Under the pieces are notes generated by a model that ran no database searches, was not told the origin of the DNA, and worked only from the letters and a program-made list of their open reading frames with translations. From NCBI GenBank assembly GCA_905211185.1, contig CAJLZR010000002.1:1-24329 (forward strand): DNA of 24,329 nt, read 5' to 3'. The position numbers and the translations under genes are program-made. The first letter of the stretch is position 1; every line of letters starts with the position of its first letter. The stretch comes from an uncultured Oscillospiraceae bacterium (lineage in GTDB: Bacteria; Bacillota_A; Clostridia; Oscillospirales; Acutalibacteraceae). Positions 1 through 7,183 of this stretch are shown here, in pieces.

Positions 1-723
1 TCTGTAAATGCTGCTTTAATATGCATATTCTTGCATCAAATTTTTAATGATAACAAACTTGATGTTTCGTTTGTTCCTTGCAAAGACGGTATTTGCGCCA
101 TACTTTCCAAGAATAATCACTTGGCAGTTATTTCGTGCGTTTCGGATAATTCGAAAATTGAAAACATCTCTGACACCATATCGGATTCCTGCACCAAAGA
201 TATAGACTACTTAAATTTATATATAGAAAAAAACACAGACGCAAACGCAAAAAAGATACAAGATCTGGTTTATAAATATCCGGTTTCAAATACAGTACTA
301 AATTCAGGCCATTCCATAAAATTTAAAAACAGCAAAAAACACAATATAACTTTCTATAAATCAAATGCAAAAACAACTTTTTGGGGAGATATATCCGTCA
401 CGAATTTAAAAATCGGAAACCACACATATATAAAAATAGACACGCCAAACATAAACTTTATAATATTTCCAGACGGCGGTAATGCAGAAAAGCTACCTGA
501 AAATTGGAAATCATGTAAAATTTTAGTTGCAAACGGTTTGCCTATTAACTATTCGTGCATAAATTTTGAAAGAGCCATTATATCATCAAACTCAAAGGAT
601 TCTTCGGCAAATATCACAAAGCTACTAAAAAATGGAAAAACCGCTTTTTCGCTTTATGATCAAGGTGAAATACACATAAAAGCAAATCAAAAAGGAAACT
701 ATAAACTAAGGAGGTTTGCCTAA
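1..723 (+). CDS. ComEC/Rec2-like competence protein, C-terminal part only (5' end outside window)
   Basis: The frame is open from base 1 and ends at TAA 721-723, so this is the last ~240 residues of a longer protein. ComEC is the inner-membrane DNA-uptake channel and carries a C-terminal metallo-beta-lactamase-like domain; comEC lies directly before holA in many Firmicutes, which is the main reason for the call. The segment reads like that domain in a degenerate form. VSFVPCKDGICAIL sits where VxFLDVGQGD is usual, and FKNSKKHNITFYK, NFIIFPDG and a final DQGEIHI fit the order of the later strands. The metal-binding HxHxDH is absent: around DYLNLYIEKNTDANAKK there is no histidine. The nuclease-like domain is therefore probably inactive. 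The stop lies within the ribosome binding site spacer of holA, so the two are likely co-transcribed. Alternative: an unrelated membrane protein tail. Confidence 0.55.
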   Translation, partial: SVNAALICIFLHQIFNDNKLDVSFVPCKDGICAILSKNNHLAVISCVSDNSKIENISDTISDSCTKDIDYLNLYIEKNTDANAKKIQDLVYKYPVSNTVLNSGHSIKFKNSKKHNITFYKSNAKTTFWGDISVTNLKIGNHTYIKIDTPNINFIIFPDGGNAEKLPENWKSCKILVANGLPINYSCINFERAIISSNSKDSSANITKLLKNGKTAFSLYDQGEIHIKANQKGNYKLRRFA

Positions 724-724
724 A

Positions 725-1756
725 ATGGCAGAACTAAATTACAAGGAGCTCAAAAAAAGCATCTCTGAAAACACACTCAGTCACGTCTACTTTTTACAAG
801 GGGAGCCCTACCTTGTGAAATATTTTGAAAATCTTTTAAAAAAGCAAATTTTAGGAAACAAACACAGCGATTTTGATATCGTTTCTTTTAATAGCGAAAA
901 CTTAAATTTAGATAAACTTTCCGTAGCGCTTGAAACCTTTCCCATAGGAGCCCCAAAAAAATGTGTGGTTATTAAAAATCTTCCACTTACTTCTTGGAAT
1001 ACCGAAGATATTAATAAATTTGTGGATATTATTTCCGATATTCCCGAATTTTCATATCTGATAATATCACAGTACGAAAGTTTATCATCGGCAAAAAATT
1101 TTTCAAAAATCAAAAAATTCATTATACAAAATGGTGTTTTTTCGAATTTTTCAAAAACCGATATACCTATCGAAAAGCAACTGGTACTTTGGGCAAAAAA
1201 AGAGTTTGGCAAAATATTATCAAACGAAGATGCGGCATATATCAAAAAAATGTGTCCCGAGCACAGCATAGGAGCGCTTAAAAACGAACTTAAAAAAATA
1301 TGCGAATTCGAACATTCCGAAAACATTACAAAAGAATCACTCGAAATTTTGGTTTCCTCGAAACTTAAAACAAACATATTCAGTTTACCAAAAGCAATAC
1401 TCGAAAAAAATTCGGAAAAAGCTTTTAAGATACTTGAAGATTTATTGGGTCAAAAAGAAGAACCCATAGCAATACTTACGATCATAGCAAATGAATACAT
1501 TGACCTACATAGAGTAAAATGCTTTTTAGATAGCGGCAGAAACCCTTCCGAACTTACAAAAATTTACGACTACAAAGGTAAAGAGTTTAGGCTCAAAAAT
1601 GCAGAAAAGAAATGCAGATATATGAGCACTGACGATATTAAAGCATCACTTAGTTATATATTGGAAGCAGATACCAAACTAAAAACCACGTCGTTAAACC
1701 CCAGTTTAGTACTTTCCGAGCTAATAACAAAACTTATTTTAAAAAATAATAATTAA
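725..1756 (+). CDS. holA: DNA polymerase III subunit delta
   Basis: This is the clamp-loader delta subunit, which opens the beta sliding clamp in the replisome. It has 343 residues, the usual length. The N-terminal LSHVYFLQGEPYLVKYFENLL is the classic delta opening, followed by the AAA+-like fold without a working Walker A, and a C-terminal helical collar (about 210-340: KAILEKNSEKAFKILEDLL, then EPIAILTIIANEYIDLHRVK). The start is ATG 725, placed 10 bases after AGGAGG (709-714); a TTG at 716 would be too close to that site. The gene follows the comEC-like stop by one base, the arrangement common in Firmicutes. A 73-bp gap separates it from the transporter gene downstream, with no clear terminator. 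Confidence 0.9.
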   Translation: MAELNYKELKKSISENTLSHVYFLQGEPYLVKYFENLLKKQILGNKHSDFDIVSFNSENLNLDKLSVALETFPIGAPKKCVVIKNLPLTSWNTEDINKFVDIISDIPEFSYLIISQYESLSSAKNFSKIKKFIIQNGVFSNFSKTDIPIEKQLVLWAKKEFGKILSNEDAAYIKKMCPEHSIGALKNELKKICEFEHSENITKESLEILVSSKLKTNIFSLPKAILEKNSEKAFKILEDLLGQKEEPIAILTIIANEYIDLHRVKCFLDSGRNPSELTKIYDYKGKEFRLKNAEKKCRYMSTDDIKASLSYILEADTKLKTTSLNPSLVLSELITKLILKNNN

Positions 1757-1829
1757 TTTAAAATTTTTTATTTGATTTAACGCTTTATACATGGTAGACT
1801 ATCTAAGTGATTTTATGGAGGGATGTATT

Positions 1830-3230
1830 TTGGAAAGTTTAAGTTTAATTTTAGACAACATAAGCACGAATATATACGTTTATGTTACCATGTGGGTGCT
1901 CGGATTTTGCGGTTTATATTTTTCGTTTAAATTAAAATTCGCGCAAGTCTGGCTCTTACCGGATTCAGTCAAATATTTGAAGGAAAAATCCCATAAAGGC
2001 AGTGTTTCATCGTTTCAAGCTATCATGACGTGCACAGCTTCAAAGGTCGGAACAGCGAATATAGCAGGAGTTGCCACGGCAGTTGTTGTCGGAGGACCCG
2101 GCGCAATATTTTGGATGTGGCTTATGGCGCTTATCGGCTCGGCTTCTTCCATCGTTGAAGCAACGCTTGCTCAAATGTATAAGGTAAAAGAAAAAAATAG
2201 CGGTTTATTTATCGGCGGACCTGCTTACTACATAAGAGATGCCCTTGGCAAAAAGAAACTCGGCATTTTGTTTGCTTCACTGCTTACATTTTGTTACATG
2301 CTTGCTTTTAATATGTTGCAAGCTAATAATATGTCCACAGCATTTGAATATTTCATACCAAATTACCGCTCCGGCATATGGCCTTGGGTAATTGGTATAG
2401 TATTTTCAGGATTGGTGGCGTGCGTGGTTTTTGGAGGAATATATAGAATAAGTTTTGTATCTTCCTACTTAGTTCCAACAATGGCATCTGTTTACTTACT
2501 GGTTGGACTTTACATAATAATTACGAACATAACGGAAATGCCCAGAATATTGGGAATAATATTTAAAGATGCTTTTGATTTCCAATCCATAACCGGAGGA
2601 TTTGCCGGAAGTGTGGTACTTTTGGGAATAAAAAGAGGATTGCTTTCAAACGAAGCCGGTATGGGAAGTGCGCCGAACTCAGCGGCAACGGCGGACACTT
2701 CACACCCTGCGAAGCAAGGCGTTATGCAAATACTATCGGTTGGAATAGATACTATTTTAATATGTTCAACCTCTGCGTTTATAATTTTACTCTCTAAAAC
2801 TCCTATGGACCCAAAAATGGAAGGAATACCGCTGATGCAGGCAGCTATAAGCTCACAGGTTGGCGTTTGGGGAAGATACTTTGTTACTGTTTCTATCATA
2901 TGTTTTGCTTTTTCGGCTGTTATCGGAAACTTTGGAATTTCCGAGCCAAATGTACTATTTATAAAGGATAGCAAAAAAGTTTTAAATACTTTGAAAGTTA
3001 TATGTATACTGGGCGTTTGCGGCGTCTGCATACTCGACCCAAAAGTTGTTTGGAATTTGGCAGACATCGCAATGGCACTGCTTGCCGTGGTAAACTTAGT
3101 TTCTATCACAATGCTTAGCAAAAAATTTTCCCTTTGCTTCAGCGACTATCTAAAACAAAGAAAATCCAAAGAAGAACTTACATTTAATGCGCCCAAGTGC
3201 GGCATAACAGATACAACCTTATGGAAATAA
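1830..3230 (+). CDS. Alanine/glycine:cation symporter family protein (AGCS)
   Basis: This is an integral membrane carrier that takes up small amino acids (alanine, glycine or similar) with Na+ or H+. The family signature is clear: MTCTASKVGTANIAGVATAV, then GGPGAIFWMWLMALIGS in the first quarter, and the later RGLLSNEAGMGSAPNSAATA, which belongs to the cation/substrate site region. Roughly ten hydrophobic segments span the protein. The start chosen is TTG 1830 (MESLSLIL), 7 bases after GGAGGG (1817-1822), giving 466 residues. An in-frame ATG at 1791 has no ribosome binding site and would add 13 polar residues. A strong terminator follows at 3248. Substrate cannot be read from sequence. Confidence 0.88.
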   Translation: MESLSLILDNISTNIYVYVTMWVLGFCGLYFSFKLKFAQVWLLPDSVKYLKEKSHKGSVSSFQAIMTCTASKVGTANIAGVATAVVVGGPGAIFWMWLMALIGSASSIVEATLAQMYKVKEKNSGLFIGGPAYYIRDALGKKKLGILFASLLTFCYMLAFNMLQANNMSTAFEYFIPNYRSGIWPWVIGIVFSGLVACVVFGGIYRISFVSSYLVPTMASVYLLVGLYIIITNITEMPRILGIIFKDAFDFQSITGGFAGSVVLLGIKRGLLSNEAGMGSAPNSAATADTSHPAKQGVMQILSVGIDTILICSTSAFIILLSKTPMDPKMEGIPLMQAAISSQVGVWGRYFVTVSIICFAFSAVIGNFGISEPNVLFIKDSKKVLNTLKVICILGVCGVCILDPKVVWNLADIAMALLAVVNLVSITMLSKKFSLCFSDYLKQRKSKEELTFNAPKCGITDTTLWK

Positions 3231-3247
3231 AATAGTGAAAGCATAAC

Positions 3248-3282
3248 ACACCCCTCTCGCCTTGGCCGAGGGGTGTTTATTT
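3248..3282 (+). terminator. Rho-independent terminator of the AGCS gene
   Basis: A 9-bp perfect stem, ACACCCCTC (3248-3256) with GAGGGGTGT (3268-3276), encloses an 11-base loop and is followed by TTTATTTAA. It lies 18 bases after the AGCS stop codon. Confidence 0.85.
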
Positions 3283-3284
3283 AA

Positions 3285-3493
3285 TAGATAAAACAGATTA
3301 GAACCCTATTTTTCACCAGCCGTCCTTGAAAATGGCAATACACCATATAAATATTTACAACTTCACTTATATAACAGTGCATTGTTATTTCCCAACTTCA
3401 TGTAACGTACTGCTTTTTTGGTTCAGTATATTATGTTTCTACTTATTACACAGACATACCACTAACACACACAATTACAGCATATTTTTTTGC
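3285..3493. other. Intergenic stretch with no recognised gene
   Basis: This lies between two facing terminators (plus strand 3248-3282, minus strand 3494-3521). I see no ORF with a ribosome binding site on either strand and no tRNA. There is one small hairpin, ATAACA-gtgcat-TGTTAT, near 3381-3398. It may be decayed sequence. Confidence 0.4.
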
Positions 3494-3521
3494 ATAAAAA
3501 ATTGAGGCATTAAAGCCTCAA
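3494..3521 (-). terminator. Rho-independent terminator, minus strand
   Basis: On the minus strand TTGAGGC (3521-3515) pairs perfectly with GCCTCAA (3508-3502) around a 6-base loop, followed by TTTTTTATG. The T tract is on the minus side only, so it ends the transcript carrying the interrupted ORF at 3574-3972. Confidence 0.8.
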
Positions 3522-3573
3522 CCTTAAAATTAAAATATATCGCTTTTTATAAAATTTTAAATATAAAGACGAA

Positions 3574-3972
3574 TTATAACGCTTCCACTTGCTCGTTTAA
3601 ATAACGTTTTACCAACTTATGCACTCCAAAAAGATGTAAAGTTTTTATACCAACCGGAATTTCCGGGCTCTCTATTAATATTTGATTTTCGCGCGGACCA
3701 ACCCTGCTTAGCGTAACCCTTACGTTAAAATCATAAGGCGGTTCGGATAAGTCATCTGTACATTTAAATATATTTCTTCCAGTTGTAGGTACATGCTCGT
3801 TATATTTAAAAACGATATTTTTAACCTTCAAGTCTCTAGTGAGCCACACGTCAAGCCCCAAAAGGCCCTCCTCAAATAATCTCGCCGCCATTTCCTTCGT
3901 GTTTTAAGGACAAATATTTCCATGACCATCCGAATACTGCCTTTCAGGCTTGTACCTTTCAAAACCTTCCAC
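3574..3972 (-). pseudogene. Unknown protein, reading frame interrupted by an in-frame TAA (possible pseudogene)
   Basis: I do not recognise this protein. The open part downstream of the stop runs 105 codons from ATG 3891 to 3574 (MAARLFEEGLLGLDVWLT...). In the same frame upstream there are 22 sense codons (GTG 3972: VEGFERYKPERQYSDGHGNI...) and then TAA at 3906-3904, four codons before that ATG. Read through the stop, the protein would be about 132 residues and looks continuous: ICP-stop-NTKEMAARLFEEG. The ATG has only AAGGA touching it, too close to be a good ribosome binding site, which favours a broken gene over a real start. The sense parts have ordinary soluble-protein composition with aromatic and charged residues. 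It has its own terminator (3494-3521) and lies downstream of, and on the same strand as, the Nif11-type peptide gene. Alternative: a leader peptide followed by a re-initiating gene. Confidence 0.45.
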
Positions 3973-4002
3973 TATAAAAAATTAATCATAAATAATCCCT
4001 TC

Positions 4003-4036
4003 CAAAAAATTTCTTAAGCCTCACATCAACGGCTCA
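4003..4036 (-). terminator. Weak terminator or attenuator-like hairpin, minus strand
   Basis: On the minus strand TGAGCC (4036-4031) can pair with GGCTTA (4020-4015), including one G-T pair, followed by AGAAATTTTTT. It lies between the peptide gene and the interrupted ORF. The stem is short and the call tentative. Confidence 0.3.
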
Positions 4037-4119
4037 ACCATATTATATATAATTGTCAATATAATTTATAAAATTATGATCAGTATATTATATAATTACA
4101 ATTTATGTTTTATAGTTAG

Positions 4120-4147
4120 CAAAAAGCAACCACCTCCTAAGTGGTTT
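4120..4147 (-). terminator. Possible terminator of the peptide transcript, with an SD sequence in its loop
   Basis: On the minus strand AACCAC (4146-4141) pairs with GTGGTT (4133-4128) around TTAGGAG and is followed by GC and TTTTT (4125-4121). A 6-bp stem plus T5 makes a modest terminator. The loop and 3' arm spell AGGAGGTGG, a full Shine-Dalgarno sequence, but the frames behind it close within 8 to 9 codons. Confidence 0.4.
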
Positions 4148-4339
4148 ACATTTCATATCAAAAGAAGTTTTTACATCTCTCTTGCATTGCGTAACCCACC
4201 AACAAGCCAACACTACCGCCACATAAATTTCAAATAAAATATAAATAACTTTATTCAAAAAAGATAAAGCTATCTGCTTTCAAGGTCGAGCTAAACTTAA
4301 ATTAAGTGTTTTTTACCTTCAAGCAGTCTTCTCTTATTT
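4148..4339. other. Intergenic stretch with no recognised gene
   Basis: Both strands carry frequent stops. On the minus strand there are only short frames, for example one encoding GYFENKRRLLEGKKHLI (ending near 4294) that lacks a start. Nothing here supports a gene; it may be remnant coding sequence downstream of the peptide gene. Confidence 0.35.
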
Positions 4340-4405
4340 TCAAAATATCCATACGATATATTTATTTACCGTGTTCTTCCTCTCACCTAAATTTGCAGGT
4401 GCCAT
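4340..4405 (-). CDS. Possible 21-residue peptide downstream of the Nif11-type gene
   Basis: This short frame encodes MAPANLGERKNTVNKYIVWIF. Its ATG (4405-4403) is preceded 6 bases upstream by TTAGGTG (minus strand, around 4418-4412), a usable ribosome binding site, and it starts 33 bases after the stop of the Nif11-type gene on the same strand, with no terminator between. The C-terminus is hydrophobic and aromatic. It may be a real co-transcribed small peptide, or the start of a decayed ORF: one frame over, the text continues as GYFENKRRLLEGKKHLI. Evidence is thin at this length. Confidence 0.25.
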   Translation of the reverse strand: MAPANLGERKNTVNKYIVWIF

Positions 4406-4438
4406 ACTAAACACCTAATACTATAAATATTTACTATT

Positions 4439-4789
4439 TTATAACTTTCTATGTTCCAAAAATGCAGAAAGGATTAGATTTCCGGCAGTCTTTTCGTGTT
4501 TTGAGTCAGCACTACCGAGCGATTTACTGATCTTAACCCATTTATCCGATCCGCCGTTTCTACCTCCGGCAATGTATCTAAGCTCGTCATCCGGTATCTC
4601 ATCATCACCGTACTCCAGGCTATTAATAACCGACGAGATTTCCTCATCAAATTCTTCCTCGCTGTAATCAAGCCCTGCATCTTTACAGTACTGATAAATC
4701 TCATCTATCTCGTCCATAGTGGCAAACTCCTTGGCCATCTCATCATTTTGTGCAATCTCTTCTACAACACTATTAAGTGAACGCGTCAT
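4439..4789 (-). CDS. Nif11-type RiPP precursor peptide (double-glycine leader)
   Basis: The 116-residue product has the plan of Nif11-like leader peptides (TIGR03798 type), ribosomally made precursors matured by tailoring enzymes and exported with leader removal. Residues 1-50 fit the leader: LNSVVEEIAQNDEMAKEFA, then YCKDAGLDYSEEEFDEE, matching the family pattern of a paired helix, LA/MAK and an AG(L/Y)xxxxEE block. The leader ends in DDELRYIAGG (67-76), a classical double-glycine cleavage site. The 40-residue core that follows (RNGGSDKWVKISK... to ...AFLEHRKL) has no cysteine, several Ser and Thr, four Gly, and an amphipathic C-terminal helix. GGGAGG lies 8 bases before the ATG, and a TTGACG-17-TATTAT promoter drives it. 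No lanthipeptide synthase, radical SAM enzyme, cyclodehydratase, C39 peptidase or peptide exporter is in the window, so it is an orphan here. Modification type and role are unknown. Confidence 0.75.
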   Translation of the reverse strand: MTRSLNSVVEEIAQNDEMAKEFATMDEIDEIYQYCKDAGLDYSEEEFDEEISSVINSLEYGDDEIPDDELRYIAGGRNGGSDKWVKISKSLGSADSKHEKTAGNLILSAFLEHRKL

Positions 4790-4829
4790 AAAATTACCTC
4801 CCTAAAACATTCATATACTTGTTTTGTAA

Positions 4830-4858
4830 ATAATACACTAACAAACGTTTTACGTCAA
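4830..4858 (-). promoter_or_regulatory. Sigma-A promoter of the Nif11-type peptide gene
   Basis: On the minus strand TTGACG (4858-4853), a 17-base spacer and TATTAT (4835-4830) form a near-consensus promoter, with a leader of about 35 bases to the ATG. It is back-to-back with the ruvC promoter; this 100-bp stretch separates the accessory island from the ruv operon. Confidence 0.8.
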
Positions 4859-4913
4859 TCTTTTTATAATAATTTCTAATAATTTTTGTGCGCTGTTATA
4901 TGTTTCTTATACG

Positions 4914-4922
4914 TGGTATAAT
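4914..4922 (+). promoter_or_regulatory. Extended -10 promoter of the ruv operon
   Basis: TGGTATAAT (4914-4922) is an extended -10 element (TGnTATAAT). No good -35 box lies 16-18 bases upstream. The ruvC start at 4942 would have a very short leader carrying GAGGCGAGGTG. No SOS (LexA) box is evident. Confidence 0.6.
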
Positions 4923-4941
4923 TGAGAGGCGAGGTGAATAT

Positions 4942-5451
4942 ATGATAATACTTGGAATAGATCCCGGATATGCTATTGTGGGATACGGGGTAATAGAATT
5001 TAAAAACGGAATTTTTAGCCCCATAAATTATGGCGCTATACTTACAAAAGCAAATGATAATTTTTGCAATCGTCTTAAAATAATACATAGCGAAATATCG
5101 GAAATTATAAAAAAATATGCGCCAAACGCAAGCGCAGTGGAAAAGCTTTATTTTCAAAACAATCATAAAACCGCAATAGACGTGGCTCAGGCAAGGGGCG
5201 TTACCATACTTGCTCTAAAACAAAATGACATACCAATATTTGAATATACTCCGCTCCAAGTAAAAACAACGATAACAGGCTACGGAAAGGCGCAAAAAAA
5301 ACAGGTAATGCTTGCAACGCAGCGGCTGCTAAAATTAAAAGAAATTCCAAAACCCGATGACGCTGCAGACGCTTTGGCAATTGCTGTTTGCCATGCAAAT
5401 TCTCTGGGATTTCAAAATATAAATTCTTATATTCAAAAGATAACCGGATAG
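4942..5451 (+). CDS. ruvC: Holliday junction resolvase RuvC
   Basis: RuvC is the Mg2+-dependent endonuclease that cuts Holliday junctions symmetrically after RuvAB branch migration. The 169-residue product opens with MIILGIDPGYAIVGYG. The acidic catalytic set is present: D7, E67 in SAVEKLYFQNN, and D140/D143 in PDDAADALAIA. The start is ATG 4942, behind AGGTG at 4932-4936. An upstream in-frame ATG at 4888 would add 18 residues of promoter sequence and overlap the -10 box. It is the first gene of ruvC-ruvA-ruvB, 39 bp before ruvA. Confidence 0.95.
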   Translation: MIILGIDPGYAIVGYGVIEFKNGIFSPINYGAILTKANDNFCNRLKIIHSEISEIIKKYAPNASAVEKLYFQNNHKTAIDVAQARGVTILALKQNDIPIFEYTPLQVKTTITGYGKAQKKQVMLATQRLLKLKEIPKPDDAADALAIAVCHANSLGFQNINSYIQKITG

Positions 5452-5490
5452 AATATATAAATATAGTACATATAGTTTTAAGGAGACATC

Positions 5491-6093
5491 ATGATTTACA
5501 GTCTTAAAGGGGTTCTGATTGCAAGCGAAAGCAATTATATAGTGGTAGAATGTATGGGAGTTGGATATAAGTGCCTGACCTCCTACAATACCCAAAATCG
5601 CTTTTTTAATAAATTAAATAAAGAGGTTTTTGTGTATACTCATTTAAATATAAGGCAAGATGCGGTCGATTTATTTGGCTTTGAAAGCTCACAAGAACTT
5701 GCATGCTTTAAACTTTTAACGTCAGTTTCGGGTGTAGGCCCCAAAGCGGCACTTTCTGTTCTTTCGCAGTTTACCCCCGAGAAAATATCCATGATTATTT
5801 CAGCAAGTGACAGCAAAAGCCTAACAAGCGTCCCCGGCATAGGAGCAAAAACTGCACAAAGAATAGTTTTGGAATTAAAAGATAAATTAAATAATAAATT
5901 TTATAAAAGCTCTTTTTCACCTTCGGAAACCACCGTATCACCGGATAACATAAAAATTACGGAAGCGATGAATGCTCTTGGTGTGCTTGGATATTCAGGA
6001 GCAGACGTTTTACCGATTCTTTCGGAAATGGATGCAGATATGCGAGTTGAAGAAATGATACAAAAAACATTAAAAACTTTGGGTAAAAAGTAA
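5491..6093 (+). CDS. ruvA: Holliday junction branch migration protein RuvA
   Basis: RuvA binds the four-way junction as a tetramer and loads RuvB. The product has 200 residues, the usual size. The N-terminal OB fold (1-62) opens MIYSLKGVLI, followed by two helix-hairpin-helix motifs: LTSVSGVGPKAALSVL (about 76-91) and LTSVPGIGAKTAQRIVLELK (111-130). After a variable acidic/Ser linker, the C-terminal RuvB-binding domain (about 150-200: TEAMNALGVLGYSGADVLPIL) is present. Start ATG 5491 is behind AAGGAGA. It sits between ruvC and ruvB in one operon. Confidence 0.95.
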   Translation: MIYSLKGVLIASESNYIVVECMGVGYKCLTSYNTQNRFFNKLNKEVFVYTHLNIRQDAVDLFGFESSQELACFKLLTSVSGVGPKAALSVLSQFTPEKISMIISASDSKSLTSVPGIGAKTAQRIVLELKDKLNNKFYKSSFSPSETTVSPDNIKITEAMNALGVLGYSGADVLPILSEMDADMRVEEMIQKTLKTLGKK

Positions 6094-6110
6094 AAAAGGA
6101 AGTGATTTAA

Positions 6111-7154
6111 GTGATTTTGGAGCAAGACGAAAGATTAATTGAGCCAAGCGAAATTTCAGAAGATAATGATAATCCGCTAAGACCGCAAACGTTAGATGAA
6201 TATATAGGGCAAGAAAAAGTAAAAGAAAATTTAAAGATATTTATAGATGCTGCAAAAATACGTAAAGAACCCCTCGACCACGTTCTTCTTTACGGTCCTC
6301 CGGGTCTTGGTAAAACCACACTTTCCATGATAATTGCCAAAGAACTCGGAGTGAATATAAGAATAACTTCCGGCCCAGCGATAGAAAAACCGGGAGATTT
6401 AGCAGCGCTCCTTTCGAACCTTTCGGAAGGTGATGTGCTTTTCATAGACGAAATTCACAGGCTTTCTCGTAACGTTGAAGAAATTTTATATCCCGCCATG
6501 GAGGATTTCGCAATAGATATCGTAACAGGAAAAGGGCAGATGGCAACTTCTTACCATTTACCCTTGCCAAAATTCACATTAATCGGTGCAACCACAAGAG
6601 CGGGGCAATTAACCGCTCCTCTGCGCGATAGATTTGGGGTACTTTTAAGGCTCGAAATGTATACCCCAAAAGAACTTGCAAAAATCGTAAAACGAAGCGC
6701 ATCTATTTTAAAATCAGATATCACGGATGATGGCGCTTTGGAAATAGCTTCTCGCTCGAGGGGCACTCCACGAATTGCAAATAGGCTCCTTAAACGCGTC
6801 AGAGATTTTGCGCAAGTAAATGGCTCAAATATAAATTGTGAGATAGCGAAAGAAGCTCTCAAAAAATTAGATATTGATAAACTTGGTTTAGATGCAAACG
6901 ATAGACGTTTGCTTGAAACCATGATAAAATATTATGGTGGCGGTCCGGTAGGCCTTGAAACTTTGGCGGCCGCAATCGGCGAAGAATCCGTAACTATCGA
7001 AGATGTATATGAACCATTTTTGATACAAATAGGTTTTTTAAGCAGGACTCCGCGCGGAAGATGCGTAACCCCTCTTGCCTATAATCATTTGGGTATACCT
7101 ATCCCTGCGCAAAATGATTCTGCGGTAAATACTGCTCAACTAACTTTTGAATAA
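6111..7154 (+). CDS. ruvB: Holliday junction branch migration DNA helicase RuvB
   Basis: RuvB is the AAA+ hexameric motor that pumps DNA through the RuvA-bound junction. The 347-residue product has Walker A GPPGLGKT (62-69), Walker B FIDEIHRL (111-118), sensor and arginine-finger region [18 protein letters not shown] (about 157-174), and the C-terminal winged helix ([15 protein letters not shown], ... [16 protein letters not shown]). The start is GTG 6111 after AAGGAAGTG; a TTG two codons later is an alternative. The gene is 17 bp behind ruvA, and 29 bp before the disrupted glmM. Confidence 0.96.
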   Translation: MILEQDERLIEPSEISEDNDNPLRPQTLDEYIGQEKVKENLKIFIDAAKIRKEPLDHVLLYGPPGLGKTTLSMIIAKELGVNIRITSGPAIEKPGDLAALLSNLSEGDVLFIDEIHRLSRNVEEILYPAMEDFAIDIVTGKGQMATSYHLPLPKFTLIGATTRAGQLTAPLRDRFGVLLRLEMYTPKELAKIVKRSASILKSDITDDGALEIASRSRGTPRIANRLLKRVRDFAQVNGSNINCEIAKEALKKLDIDKLGLDANDRRLLETMIKYYGGGPVGLETLAAAIGEESVTIEDVYEPFLIQIGFLSRTPRGRCVTPLAYNHLGIPIPAQNDSAVNTAQLTFE

Positions 7155-7183
7155 ATAAACAGCAAGAGAAAGGTGCAATATAA

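Noticed and set aside
1757..1829. Riboswitch in front of the AGCS gene
   Set aside because: The gap is 73 bases with no glycine-aptamer-like sequence and no terminator hairpin.
3904..3906. TAA as a recoded sense codon
   Set aside because: TAA ends many intact genes in the window (holA, ruvB, dnaX), so the standard code holds; nonsense mutation is simpler.
4026..4062. Second minus-strand promoter with TTGACA and TATAAT
   Set aside because: The two hexamers are only 6 bases apart, so they cannot serve together; AT-rich chance is likely.
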